Shown here: in pieces, positions 49,751 through 58,082 of the stretch
Layout: every line of letters starts with the position of its first letter
Position numbering within the stretch: position 1 is the first letter of the stretch
Assembly (NCBI GenBank): GCA_900315265.1
Contig: OMYN01000011.1
Location: forward strand, 1-64,000
Direction of reading: 5' to 3'
Source of the DNA: an uncultured Eubacteriales bacterium
GTDB taxonomy: Bacteria; Bacillota; Clostridia; Lachnospirales; Bianqueaceae
Length of the DNA: 64,000 bases
The notes under the pieces: generated by a model
The model's input: only the letters and a program-made list of their open reading frames with translations
Databases searched by the model: none
Told to the model about the DNA's origin: nothing
Made by a program: the position numbers and the translations under genes

Positions 49751-51145
49751 ATGGCAAAAGAGGCAGCCGTCTCCGGCGGTATCAAAGGAATTTTGAAACG
49801 CCGGGAAACGGACATGACCAGCGGTAATATCTGGAAACACTTGATCAGTTTCGCTCTTCCTCTGATGGTCGGAAGCATCTTTCAGCAGCTTTATAATACG
49901 GTCGACACCTGGGTCGTCGGCAACTATGTCAGCAACGAGGCTTTTTCAGCCGTAGGTTCGGTAGGTCCCATCATCAATATGCTGATCGGTTTCTTTACCG
50001 GCCTTGCTACCGGAGCCGGGGTCGTCATTTCCCAGTTTTTCGGCGCCAAGCGTCCGGAAGAAGTATCCGCTACCGTTCATACCTCCATGGCTATGACCTT
50101 TCTGATGGGTATCGCCTTTACCATCATCGGGATCGTGACCACTCCCCTGTCCCTTCGACTAATGAACACACCGGCCGAAGTCATGCCGGAGGCCAGGACC
50201 TATCTTGTCATCTACTTTGCCGGTGTCTTAGGCCTGATGGTCTACAATATGGGAGCCGGCATTCTGCGGGCCGTCGGCGACTCCAACCGTCCATTCTATT
50301 TTCTAATCATCACGGCGGTTTTAAATACCATCCTTGACCTGGTCTTCGTTATCGTTTTTCATATGGGAGTTGCCGGGGTTGCCTGGGCCACGATCATCGC
50401 GCAGGCAGTATCGGCCGTTCTGATCATGATCGTCCTTGTCCGCAGCCGGACGGCTGTCCGTTTTTCTTTCCTTAAAATGAAGATCGATTGGAAGATCATG
50501 GGCAAGATCGTCAAAGTCGGTATGCCGGCAGCGATCCAAATGGCTATTACCTCTTTTTCCAACATTTTCGTCCAGGGTTATATCAACCATTTCGGCGCTG
50601 ACGTCATGTCCGGCTGGACCGCTTACGCTAAGATCGATATGCTGGCCATGCTGCCCATGCAGTCCATCGGACTTGCCAACACCACCTTCGTCGGCCAGAA
50701 TCTCGGTGCGGATCTGATCAAACGCACCAAACAAGGTGTCAATATTTCCCTGATTCTGGCAGAAGGGATCACCATCGTCCTGATGATACCGATCCTTATT
50801 TTTGCCCCTTATCTGGTCGAATTCTTCAATTCCAAACCGGAGGTGATCCGCTACGGCACCCTGATCATCCACTGGCTGTCGCCCTTCTATGTACTAGCCG
50901 TTTTCAATCAGATCTATGCCGGAGCACTTCGTGGATCGGGAAACAGCCGGGCCCCCATGATCATTATGCTTTTCTCCTTCGTCCTCTTCCGCCAGATCTA
51001 CCTGTTTATCTGCAGCCGTTATATTTCCAATACGATCATTCCCATAGCCATGGGATATCCGGCCGGCTGGGGCGTCTGCAGTCTGCTGACCTATATCTAT
51101 TATAAGAAAGTTAACCTGACCCAGAACCGGATCGTGGATGACTGA
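49751..51145 (+). CDS. MATE family multidrug efflux transporter
   Basis: A 464-residue membrane protein with about 12 helices in two MatE halves. The first has MVGSIFQQLYNTVDTWVVGNYV and SAVGSVGPIINML; the second mirrors it with VGMPAAIQMAITSFSNIFVQGYINHFG. It likely expels drugs or metabolites by Na+ or H+ antiport. AAGGAGGGCTT precedes the ATG. It is divergent from ylxM and alone in its transcript. Confidence 0.93.
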   Translation: MAKEAAVSGGIKGILKRRETDMTSGNIWKHLISFALPLMVGSIFQQLYNTVDTWVVGNYVSNEAFSAVGSVGPIINMLIGFFTGLATGAGVVISQFFGAKRPEEVSATVHTSMAMTFLMGIAFTIIGIVTTPLSLRLMNTPAEVMPEARTYLVIYFAGVLGLMVYNMGAGILRAVGDSNRPFYFLIITAVLNTILDLVFVIVFHMGVAGVAWATIIAQAVSAVLIMIVLVRSRTAVRFSFLKMKIDWKIMGKIVKVGMPAAIQMAITSFSNIFVQGYINHFGADVMSGWTAYAKIDMLAMLPMQSIGLANTTFVGQNLGADLIKRTKQGVNISLILAEGITIVLMIPILIFAPYLVEFFNSKPEVIRYGTLIIHWLSPFYVLAVFNQIYAGALRGSGNSRAPMIIMLFSFVLFRQIYLFICSRYISNTIIPIAMGYPAGWGVCSLLTYIYYKKVNLTQNRIVDD

Positions 51146-51202
51146 GGTCATCAAAGACAAGATGTCAAAGTCAGGATGTCTAAAACTAACAAAACCATAT
51201 AA

Positions 51203-51241
51203 AAACCGCTGCCTTCTTATTTAGAAAGCAGCGGTTTCTTT
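51203..51241. terminator. Bidirectional terminator between the MATE gene and nadK
   Basis: A perfect 10-bp stem AAACCGCTGC/GCAGCGGTTT with a 15-nt loop, A-rich before and TTTCTTTT after. It separates convergent genes. Confidence 0.85.
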
Positions 51242-51247
51242 TCACGG

Positions 51248-52114
51248 TCAGGGCCTTATCTTTTTCTGAACGATCTCATAAAAGCTTCGTTTACCTACCT
51301 TAGCCATTTGAAAAACATATTTGCTTTTTTTGATGTAGATCCAGGTACCTGCCCCTACATAGACCGTCTGACTTCCGTCAGCACTGAAGGCAGCCTTGTC
51401 GCCCCTGGTAAAGGACCCGATATAGAAACTCAGTTCATCGGACCCTCTCAGTACCACGGACCGGTCCAGCATGGCATGGCTGGCAAGAGGTGTGAGAATG
51501 ATATTGTCTGCGACAGGGTTCAAAATGGGTCCTCCCGCCGAAAAGTTATAGGCGGTCGACCCGCAGGGAGAAGATACGATCAGCCCGTCCGCCCGAAACT
51601 CAGCTAAAAACTCCCGGTCGATATAAGACTGGACCGTCAGCAGTCCGTCGCTTAAGTCGCGATGGATGACAAAATCATTGACCGCGTAAAAATGCTGTTC
51701 CAGGTCAGGTTCCTTGTCCGACTTGATGACAGCCTCCAGCATCATGCGCTGCTCCACTTTAAAGCGGCCGGCCAGGATCTCGGATAAAGACGACTCCAAT
51801 TCATGGCTCTCGATCTCTGTCATGTAGCCCAGAGTTCCCAGGTTGATGCCGATGATGGGTACCTCCGCTCCCAAAAGATAATGAACGCACTGGATCATGG
51901 TCCCGTCTCCGCCCAGCACAATGGCCAGATCGAAGTCCTCTTTGGGTAAAAGATCCGCGTTTTTGACCTGTGAGCCGGATGTTGTCAGCACTTTGTCCGG
52001 GTCATAAGCAGCGGTCTGGATCCCGTGGGAAAGCAGAAAAGCAATGACCCGACGGGTGCAGGAGAAACCGATGTCGCGGGAACCGTTGGGATAAACCAGC
52101 ACTTTCGATATCAT
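51248..52114 (-). CDS. nadK: NAD kinase
   Basis: A 288-residue kinase that makes NADP from NAD. The family motifs are VLGGDGTMIQCVHYL, INLGTLGYMTEIE and GSTAYNFSAGGPIL. It starts 3 bp after the nucleoside-kinase-like gene, so the two are in one operon. Confidence 0.93.
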   Translation of the reverse strand: MISKVLVYPNGSRDIGFSCTRRVIAFLLSHGIQTAAYDPDKVLTTSGSQVKNADLLPKEDFDLAIVLGGDGTMIQCVHYLLGAEVPIIGINLGTLGYMTEIESHELESSLSEILAGRFKVEQRMMLEAVIKSDKEPDLEQHFYAVNDFVIHRDLSDGLLTVQSYIDREFLAEFRADGLIVSSPCGSTAYNFSAGGPILNPVADNIILTPLASHAMLDRSVVLRGSDELSFYIGSFTRGDKAAFSADGSQTVYVGAGTWIYIKKSKYVFQMAKVGKRSFYEIVQKKIRP

Positions 52115-52117
52115 ACT

Positions 52118-52687
52118 TTACTCCCTCGCGGCAAGCATCGTTTTCACGTAAGTCTCGACGATGTCCTTGCCCTTGCCCTGGAAGTTATGCCCGTTCAGCA
52201 CCATATCGGCTTCCAACTTGGTAGGAAGGAAATATTTGGTCTCGCTGTATTTTGCCGATTTCAGATAGAAGTCTGCGATCTCGTCCATGGTCCCTCTTCC
52301 GGCCGCCATATTGCGTTTGATACGGCGGTACATACGGATCTCCGGATCCAGGTCGATGTAGATCTTCAGATCCTCCAACTGACGCAGCTCTTCAAAATAC
52401 AGGACCGTCAGGCCTTCCAGAATGACAATGTCCAGGTCTTCCCGCTGGCATAATGCCTGTGCGTCCTTATAGTAACTGTCAAAATCAAGAGATTCCGGGC
52501 AGTTGTAATCGTCGTATTCTTCGTGGGATAAGGGAGAAATCATTTTAGGGAGAGGACGTCTGAAATATTTATCCGTCGCCAGAAGTTCCACTTTATAATC
52601 CGACAGATCCTTGAGCAGCATAGCCGACAAAGTTGATTTTCCGCTGCCGGAGCAGCCGGCAATGGCAATGACAAAAGGTTTTTTCAT
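52118..52687 (-). CDS. Uridine kinase-like P-loop kinase
   Basis: A 189-residue protein with Walker A GCSGSGKST and the uridine kinase / phosphoribulokinase-type layout: DKYFRRPLPKMISPLSHEEYDDYNCPESLDFD and IVILEGLTVLYFEELRQLEDLKIYIDLDPEIRM, both shown only in part elsewhere. It is shorter than canonical Udk and diverged, so the substrate (uridine, other nucleoside or pantothenate-like compound) is open. Operon with the UDPGP-family gene and nadK. Confidence 0.8.
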   Translation of the reverse strand: MKKPFVIAIAGCSGSGKSTLSAMLLKDLSDYKVELLATDKYFRRPLPKMISPLSHEEYDDYNCPESLDFDSYYKDAQALCQREDLDIVILEGLTVLYFEELRQLEDLKIYIDLDPEIRMYRRIKRNMAAGRGTMDEIADFYLKSAKYSETKYFLPTKLEADMVLNGHNFQGKGKDIVETYVKTMLAARE

Positions 52688-52711
52688 AGCAGGCTCCTTT
52701 TACATCTCTAT

Positions 52712-53944
52712 TTATAAAGTAATGCCGGTTTTATTGACCAGCAGAGCGCGCGCCGTATCCAGAGAATCCACTCCGCTTTTATTTTTAATGGGAGCGAACT
52801 CGTCCTGACGGACCACCTCATAGGACAGGATCGAATCAAAAAACTGCAGGATATCGAAAATGAAATATTCCAGCTTATAAGCGTTAGGAGCGTCGGGTAT
52901 GATCAAATGTCCCTGCTCATCCAGGCAATTGATCTTTTTCAGGGCTTTGTGGATAGGAAGATGCTTCTGAGCCATCTTTTGTGTTTTCTGAAGATGAAAG
53001 AGGTAATTCAGAGTAACGCCGTAATTGTATAGGTACTGTCCTTTTTCATCCTTGGCATAGCGCATCTGATCGCTCAGCTCGGAATACTCGACGACCGAAG
53101 GCCTTCCGTTCCTAAGGCAGACCGCTCCGACCTTTTCTTCCGGCGTTGCCTTGGCAATGACCTTGGCGGCGGCATATTGACGGCATGCGATCGTAGCTCC
53201 GATGAAGACCGGATCAGCGATGTTCTGCAGTACATTGTCCACCGAAAAGACATTCAGCCACTCTACGCCGCTTTTTTTCATGTCTTCGATCATTCCGTTA
53301 TGCTCCAGCGACCGGAACCAGCCGCCGTTACCGTTAGGAGCAAGGCACAGTTTATCTTTATCTGCCAGCAGCATATGTCCGTCCCTGTCCAGGGCCGGGG
53401 CCATTTCCTGCTGAAAGAAATGGATATACTCCTTGGGATAGCCGAAATAATCATGTTCCCGGAAAAAGTCCCGGGTAGCCTGATCGTTCAAAGCACTGGT
53501 CATGATGTACAGATGCATATAGCGTCCGGTACCCTCCAGGTTTTTTTCCATATTGCCCAGCAGGATCTGAAACAGATAGAGGGGCCTGGTAAGTCCAATG
53601 TTCAGGGTCCCTTTAGGGCCGTCATATCCAAGGCGGGTCCCCTGGCCTCCGGCCAGAAGGACAGCGGCTACCTTTCCCTCAGAGAGTACCTTTTTACCGA
53701 TCGTTTCATAAGCCTCCCTGCTGGCCTTGATCTGATCGATCGTCATAGTAGACAAAGTCTCGATCACGGCTTCCTTTTCTTCCTCCTGAGGCTTTCTGGC
53801 TTCCCGGATCATAGAAAAATCAACGGCACTGATCTGGTCGAATAAGGTTTGTTTCTGCTGATCCGACAATTGATCTGCAAAACGAAGGACCTGGGTCTGA
53901 TCTTCCTTTTCCAGTAAATTGATTATTTCTTCCTGAGTCTGCAC
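52712..53944 (-). CDS. UDPGP-family nucleotidyltransferase (UDP-sugar pyrophosphorylase, UAP1-like)
   Basis: A 410-residue enzyme of the eukaryotic-type UDPGP family. The nucleotide-binding loop is VLLAGGQGTRLGYDGPKGTLNI. Other features are the NGNGG segment (CLAPNGNGGWFRSL) and VFSVDNVLQNIADPVFIGA. It makes a UDP-sugar from UTP and sugar-1-phosphate; UDP-GlcNAc or UDP-Glc cannot be separated by eye. I preferred the GTG at 53944, which follows GGTGAGG, over a GTG four codons earlier that has no ribosome binding site. Confidence 0.85.
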   Translation of the reverse strand: MQTQEEIINLLEKEDQTQVLRFADQLSDQQKQTLFDQISAVDFSMIREARKPQEEEKEAVIETLSTMTIDQIKASREAYETIGKKVLSEGKVAAVLLAGGQGTRLGYDGPKGTLNIGLTRPLYLFQILLGNMEKNLEGTGRYMHLYIMTSALNDQATRDFFREHDYFGYPKEYIHFFQQEMAPALDRDGHMLLADKDKLCLAPNGNGGWFRSLEHNGMIEDMKKSGVEWLNVFSVDNVLQNIADPVFIGATIACRQYAAAKVIAKATPEEKVGAVCLRNGRPSVVEYSELSDQMRYAKDEKGQYLYNYGVTLNYLFHLQKTQKMAQKHLPIHKALKKINCLDEQGHLIIPDAPNAYKLEYFIFDILQFFDSILSYEVVRQDEFAPIKNKSGVDSLDTARALLVNKTGITL

Positions 53945-54047
53945 CTTGCACCTCACCTAATAATTTAATAAAATTTGCGCTTTATGTCATATTCCAAAGC
54001 AGAGACCGCCCAAAATCGCTTGAAAGCTTTTTTAAACTTCCGTCCTT

Positions 54048-54461
54048 TCAGGCTTTTTTCTTTTTACGATGCACCTTTCTTTCAGGCCTTGCCAAAGTCC
54101 CGTCAAGGGGATTGACAGCATCTTCACGGAGAAGGCCGAAACTGATGTAAAGGCCTTCATCGATCTCCATCAGCTGCACCGGACTGACCCGGCCGATCCT
54201 GTGCATCAGCCGTGATTTATCCAGGGTCCGGATCTGTTCCAAAAGGACCATGGAGTCCTTAGGCAGCTGCGGGACGATCAGTTCCACATGGGTCGGCACC
54301 GGTGTTTTGTCCACATTCGAAGTGACCGCCGCGGCGATCACAGTCGGACTGTTGCGGTTTCCCGTGTCATTCTGGACCACCACGATAGGCCTTATACCTC
54401 CCTGTTCAGATCCCGTGACCGGATCCAGATCCGCCAGAAATATGTCTCCTCTTTGAATCAT
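54048..54461 (-). CDS. MazF/PemK (NdoA) family endoribonuclease toxin
   Basis: A 137-residue protein with the classic MazF start MIQRGDIFLADLDPVTGSEQGG, the IRPIVVVQND strand and TPVPTHVELIVPQL. It cuts mRNA at specific short sites. The C-terminus has a 20-residue basic extension ending RKVHRKKKKA. It follows alr by 57 bp, the same place as Bacillus ndoA, but no antitoxin gene lies between or nearby. A solo or trans-neutralised toxin, or a housekeeping RNase, are both possible. Confidence 0.9.
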   Translation of the reverse strand: MIQRGDIFLADLDPVTGSEQGGIRPIVVVQNDTGNRNSPTVIAAAVTSNVDKTPVPTHVELIVPQLPKDSMVLLEQIRTLDKSRLMHRIGRVSPVQLMEIDEGLYISFGLLREDAVNPLDGTLARPERKVHRKKKKA

Positions 54462-54518
54462 GTCTCTTGCTCCCTTCGTCTGCCGGTCAAGCGCAGGACC
54501 GGCTATGTAACGAAAGGA

Positions 54519-55682
54519 TCACCTAAGGATCCGAGGAATACGATCGGTCAGCTGGCAGATGATCTCGTAGTGGATGGTCCCCGAAAGATCCGCCAGGTCA
54601 TCCAGGGGCACATGAGGTCCGATCAGCTCCACTTCATCGAGCAGCTGCACATCTTTAATATCGGTCACATCGATCATGGTTTGATCCATGCAGACGCGGC
54701 CTCGTATAGGAGCTTTCTGTCCCCTTACGTAAACATAGCCTTTGTCGGATAAGTGGCGGGGATACCCGTCGCCGTATCCGACCGTGATCGTAGCGATCCG
54801 GCTGGGACGGGTCGTGACGTAAGCTCCGCCGTACCCGATCGGGGTACCGGCGGGGACAGTTTTCAAATGTACGACATGAGTATACAAAGACATGACCGGC
54901 TCGAGAGGCATTGCCTGACGGTCCATCTCATCCGACGGATACAGACCGTAAAGAATAATGCCGGCCCGCGCCATCCAGTACTCTCCCTCCGGTAAAGGCT
55001 GTGTATAAGCCTGAGGATATTCCATGATGGCGGCTGAATTTGCAATATGGTGGGCTTTGATCCGGACGCCGGCCCTTTCCAGCCGGTCCGTAAAGGCCTG
55101 ATACCGTTCCCACTGCAGGTCCGCGTGAGACTTGTCCTTTTCATCGGCCCGGGCAAAGTGGGAAAAGACTCCGTTGATGGACAGATTGGGAAGGGTACTG
55201 ATGGTCTTGATATCTTGCAGCGACTGATCGTTCAGATCAAAACCGATCCGCTGCATCCCCGTTTCCAATTTGATATGAAGGCCGGCCCTCTGGTCCAGAC
55301 GGACTGCCTCTTTGGATAAGGCTTCTGCCTGTTCCAGCGAATAGACAGCCAGGTCGATCTTGTTGCGGATAGCCCGGTCATATTCGGAAGGATCCGTGTA
55401 GCCCAGCACCAGGATCATGGAAGCGTGCTGCCGGCTCCGCTCACTGGGCAGCCGGTCCAAAAGGCTTCTGACCTCAACGCCTTCCTCCAGTGTCGCCACT
55501 GCATAGGCGTCGACCCCCTGGTCGGAGCAGACCGGTATCACGTTGCGAATGTCATGGCCGTAAGCATTGGACTTTACGACCGCCATCATACGGACCGGCC
55601 CTAACTTATTTTTAATAAGTCGGATATTGTGGACAAGCGCATCTTTGCTGATGACCGCCTTCACCCGGTAATAGTCTTTCAT
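54519..55682 (-). CDS. alr: Alanine racemase
   Basis: A 387-residue PLP enzyme that makes D-alanine for peptidoglycan. Lys37 in AVVKSNAYGHD binds PLP; the catalytic tyrosine is in PIGYGGAYVTTRPSRIA. The C-terminal part has VCMDQTMIDVTDI. AAGACAAG precedes the ATG. The usual length is about 370-390. Confidence 0.96.
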   Translation of the reverse strand: MKDYYRVKAVISKDALVHNIRLIKNKLGPVRMMAVVKSNAYGHDIRNVIPVCSDQGVDAYAVATLEEGVEVRSLLDRLPSERSRQHASMILVLGYTDPSEYDRAIRNKIDLAVYSLEQAEALSKEAVRLDQRAGLHIKLETGMQRIGFDLNDQSLQDIKTISTLPNLSINGVFSHFARADEKDKSHADLQWERYQAFTDRLERAGVRIKAHHIANSAAIMEYPQAYTQPLPEGEYWMARAGIILYGLYPSDEMDRQAMPLEPVMSLYTHVVHLKTVPAGTPIGYGGAYVTTRPSRIATITVGYGDGYPRHLSDKGYVYVRGQKAPIRGRVCMDQTMIDVTDIKDVQLLDEVELIGPHVPLDDLADLSGTIHYEIICQLTDRIPRILR

Positions 55683-55725
55683 CTTGTCTTCTACCTGCTC
55701 TCTGTATATATTACCAAATGGTTAC

Positions 55726-55754
55726 ATGATACAACTTACGGACTGTAATTTCAA
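55726..55754 (-). promoter_or_regulatory. Promoter of alr-mazF
   Basis: On the minus strand, TTGAAA (55754-55749) and TATCAT (55731-55726) are 17 bp apart. Confidence 0.72.
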
Positions 55755-55779
55755 GAAAAGAAGCCTTAAGGCAGACAAA

Positions 55780-55821
55780 ATTGAAGCCCTGCTCCCAATG
55801 ATAGGAAGCAGGACTTCAATG
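55780..55821 (-). terminator. Terminator after ung
   Basis: On the minus strand ATTGAAGTCCTGCTTCC pairs with GGGAGCAGGGCTTCAAT (one mismatch, some wobble), followed by TTTTG. It directly follows the ung stop codon. Confidence 0.75.
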
Positions 55822-55822
55822 A

Positions 55823-56533
55823 TCAATACGAATTTGACCTGTCTGGCTGATCGGGATAAGAAGGCTCGATCTGCCAGTCGATGGGGGTCATACCATTCTC
55901 CTCAAGGAAAGCATTGGCCTTGGAAAAATGACGGCAGCCGAAAAATCCATGATAAGCGGACAAGGGGCTGGGGTGAGCTGCCTCAAGGATCAGATGATTA
56001 GGATTGGTGATCAGATTTTTCTTGCTGCGGGCAAAGCGGCCCCAGAGCATGAAAACGATAGGCTTCTGGCGCTGATTCAAAAGCTCGATGACCCTGTCTG
56101 TAAAAATTTCCCATCCCATACCGGAATGACTGCCCGCTGCGCCTGCCCTTACTGTCAGGACCGCGTTCAAAAGCAGGACGCCCTGGTCGGTCCATTTTTT
56201 CAGATACCCGGTAGCCGGCATGCGGCAGCCCAGATCATCATGCAATTCCTTATAAATATTCTGAAGAGACGGCGGAATATCCACGTCGGGCTGGACCGAA
56301 AAACTGAATCCGCAGGCCTGTCTGGGTCCGTGATAGGGATCCTGGCCCAGGATCACGACCTTGACGTCTTTATAAGAGGTTGCCTGGAGGGCTGCAAAAA
56401 TATGGTACATATCCGGATAGATCCGTTTATGGCTGTACTCTTCCTTTAGAAAAACATGGAGCTGATGATAGTAAGGCTTTTCAAATTCAGGCTGCAGAAG
56501 CTCCTGCCAGTCGTTTCCTAATTTCGGTCCCAT
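55823..56533 (-). CDS. ung: Uracil-DNA glycosylase
   Basis: A 236-residue family 1 UDG. The water-activating motif is [16 protein letters not shown] (Asp65), and the DNA-intercalating loop is [13 protein letters not shown]. The normal length is ~225. The ATG at 56533 follows AGAAGG; a longer frame reaching into the upstream gene was rejected. It starts 1 nt after the stop of the NnrDE gene. Confidence 0.96.
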   Translation of the reverse strand: MGPKLGNDWQELLQPEFEKPYYHQLHVFLKEEYSHKRIYPDMYHIFAALQATSYKDVKVVILGQDPYHGPRQACGFSFSVQPDVDIPPSLQNIYKELHDDLGCRMPATGYLKKWTDQGVLLLNAVLTVRAGAAGSHSGMGWEIFTDRVIELLNQRQKPIVFMLWGRFARSKKNLITNPNHLILEAAHPSPLSAYHGFFGCRHFSKANAFLEENGMTPIDWQIEPSYPDQPDRSNSY

Positions 56534-56534
56534 C

Positions 56535-58082
56535 TTATGCCTTCTCCAGCATTTTTTCCGGATAAATATGATCGACCAGGTCACTGGCGCACATTCCGTA
56601 TTCGCCTACATCTTCCTTAGCCAGATCTCCGGCGGCTCCGTGCATGAAGACACCCAGGCAGGCAGCCCTGAAAGGATCGCACCTCTGTCCCAAAAGGCCT
56701 CCGATCATGCCGGCCAGTACATCGCCTGAACCGGCCGTCGACATGCCGTTGTTCCCCGTCGAATTGAAAAAGATCCTTCCGTTAGGCTCCGCGACGACGG
56801 TCATAGCATCTTTCAAAACAGCGATACTTGAGAATTCATGAGCCAGCGCCTTGGCGGCTTCGACCGGTTCGTCCATGATCTGACCGACCGAAACTTTCAG
56901 AAGACGCGAAGCTTCGCCCAGATGAGGCGTGAGGATGGTATTTCCTCCGCGCTCGCAGATCAGACGGTGCAGCTCTTCGCTCTCGGAAAGCCAGTTGAGA
57001 GCGTCGGCGTCCAGTACCATAGGTTTATCGGCCGGGACCGATGCAAAAAGGTGTTCCAGCATCTTACCGACATAAGGCTCCCTGCCCAAGCCCGGTCCTG
57101 CTACAAAGCAGGAAGAGGATACGACTTTATCATCGATCCATCCGAAAGAAGCATCGTTTGTATCATAGGGAGTGCAGATGACCTCAGGAAGACGGCTCAT
57201 CAAAACCGGGGCTGCTTGTGCCGGGATCGCCGCCTCGACCAGTCCGGCCCCTACTTTATAAGCACTCTTGGCTGCAAACATAGCCGCCCCGGTCATGCTG
57301 CGGCAGCCGGCGACCACCAGAAGATGTCCGTACAAGCCCTTGTGAGACCGATGTTTACGGACGGGCAGCATATTTTTCAGATCGCTGTATTCCAGTTGAA
57401 ATTCAAGACTCTCTTTTAACGGCGGAATGTTTTCGGGGATGCCTATATCCGCGACCGTTACTTTGCCGGCGCAGTCGCGTCCGGGGAACAATAACAGACC
57501 CGGTTTCAGACGGCTGAAGGTAATGGTCTCATCGGCTTCGATCGCACAGCCCAGGATCTTGCCGCTGTCTCCCTGGACTCCCGAAGGGATGTCCACAGCC
57601 AGAGTCTTGAAAGGATAGACCCTGTGAGCTTCATTGACGACCGTAATGATCTGCTTGTAAAAACCTTCGACCGGACGGTCAAGACCCGTCCCGAACAAAG
57701 CATCGACCACGACTTCCGCCTGCTCCAAAAGCCGGGCAAAGGCAGCCGACTGGGACATGTTCAAAACGGATACCTGGTAGCCGGGCAGCATGGCGAAATT
57801 CGTCGCTGCGTCACCCTTGTAGGAAGCAGGGTCCGAGGCCAGAAAAATGCGCACATTATGACCGCGGGACTTGAGCATGCGGGCGGCGGCAAAACCATCG
57901 CCTCCGTTGTTGCCCCCTCCGCACAGGAAAAGGACCCGGCAATTGAGGCCACCCATCTGTTCTACTTTATCGGCTACTTTACCGGCAGCTGCTTCCATCA
58001 AAATCAGGCCGGGAACTTTCATTTCTTCAGCCATATAGCGGTCGGCTGCCCGCATCTGGCCGGTCGAACTGATCCATTTCAT
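56535..58082 (-). CDS. nnrDE: Bifunctional NAD(P)H-hydrate epimerase / ADP-dependent dehydratase
   Basis: A 515-residue fusion that repairs hydrated NAD(P)H. The N-terminal YjeF_N epimerase domain (about 1-215) has [16 protein letters not shown] and [14 protein letters not shown]. The C-terminal kinase-like dehydratase domain has [25 protein letters not shown] and [16 protein letters not shown]. The ATG at 58082 overlaps the previous stop in an ATGA arrangement. NAD kinase is also encoded in the window, but in another operon. Confidence 0.94.
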   Translation of the reverse strand: MKWISSTGQMRAADRYMAEEMKVPGLILMEAAAGKVADKVEQMGGLNCRVLFLCGGGNNGGDGFAAARMLKSRGHNVRIFLASDPASYKGDAATNFAMLPGYQVSVLNMSQSAAFARLLEQAEVVVDALFGTGLDRPVEGFYKQIITVVNEAHRVYPFKTLAVDIPSGVQGDSGKILGCAIEADETITFSRLKPGLLLFPGRDCAGKVTVADIGIPENIPPLKESLEFQLEYSDLKNMLPVRKHRSHKGLYGHLLVVAGCRSMTGAAMFAAKSAYKVGAGLVEAAIPAQAAPVLMSRLPEVICTPYDTNDASFGWIDDKVVSSSCFVAGPGLGREPYVGKMLEHLFASVPADKPMVLDADALNWLSESEELHRLICERGGNTILTPHLGEASRLLKVSVGQIMDEPVEAAKALAHEFSSIAVLKDAMTVVAEPNGRIFFNSTGNNGMSTAGSGDVLAGMIGGLLGQRCDPFRAACLGVFMHGAAGDLAKEDVGEYGMCASDLVDHIYPEKMLEKA

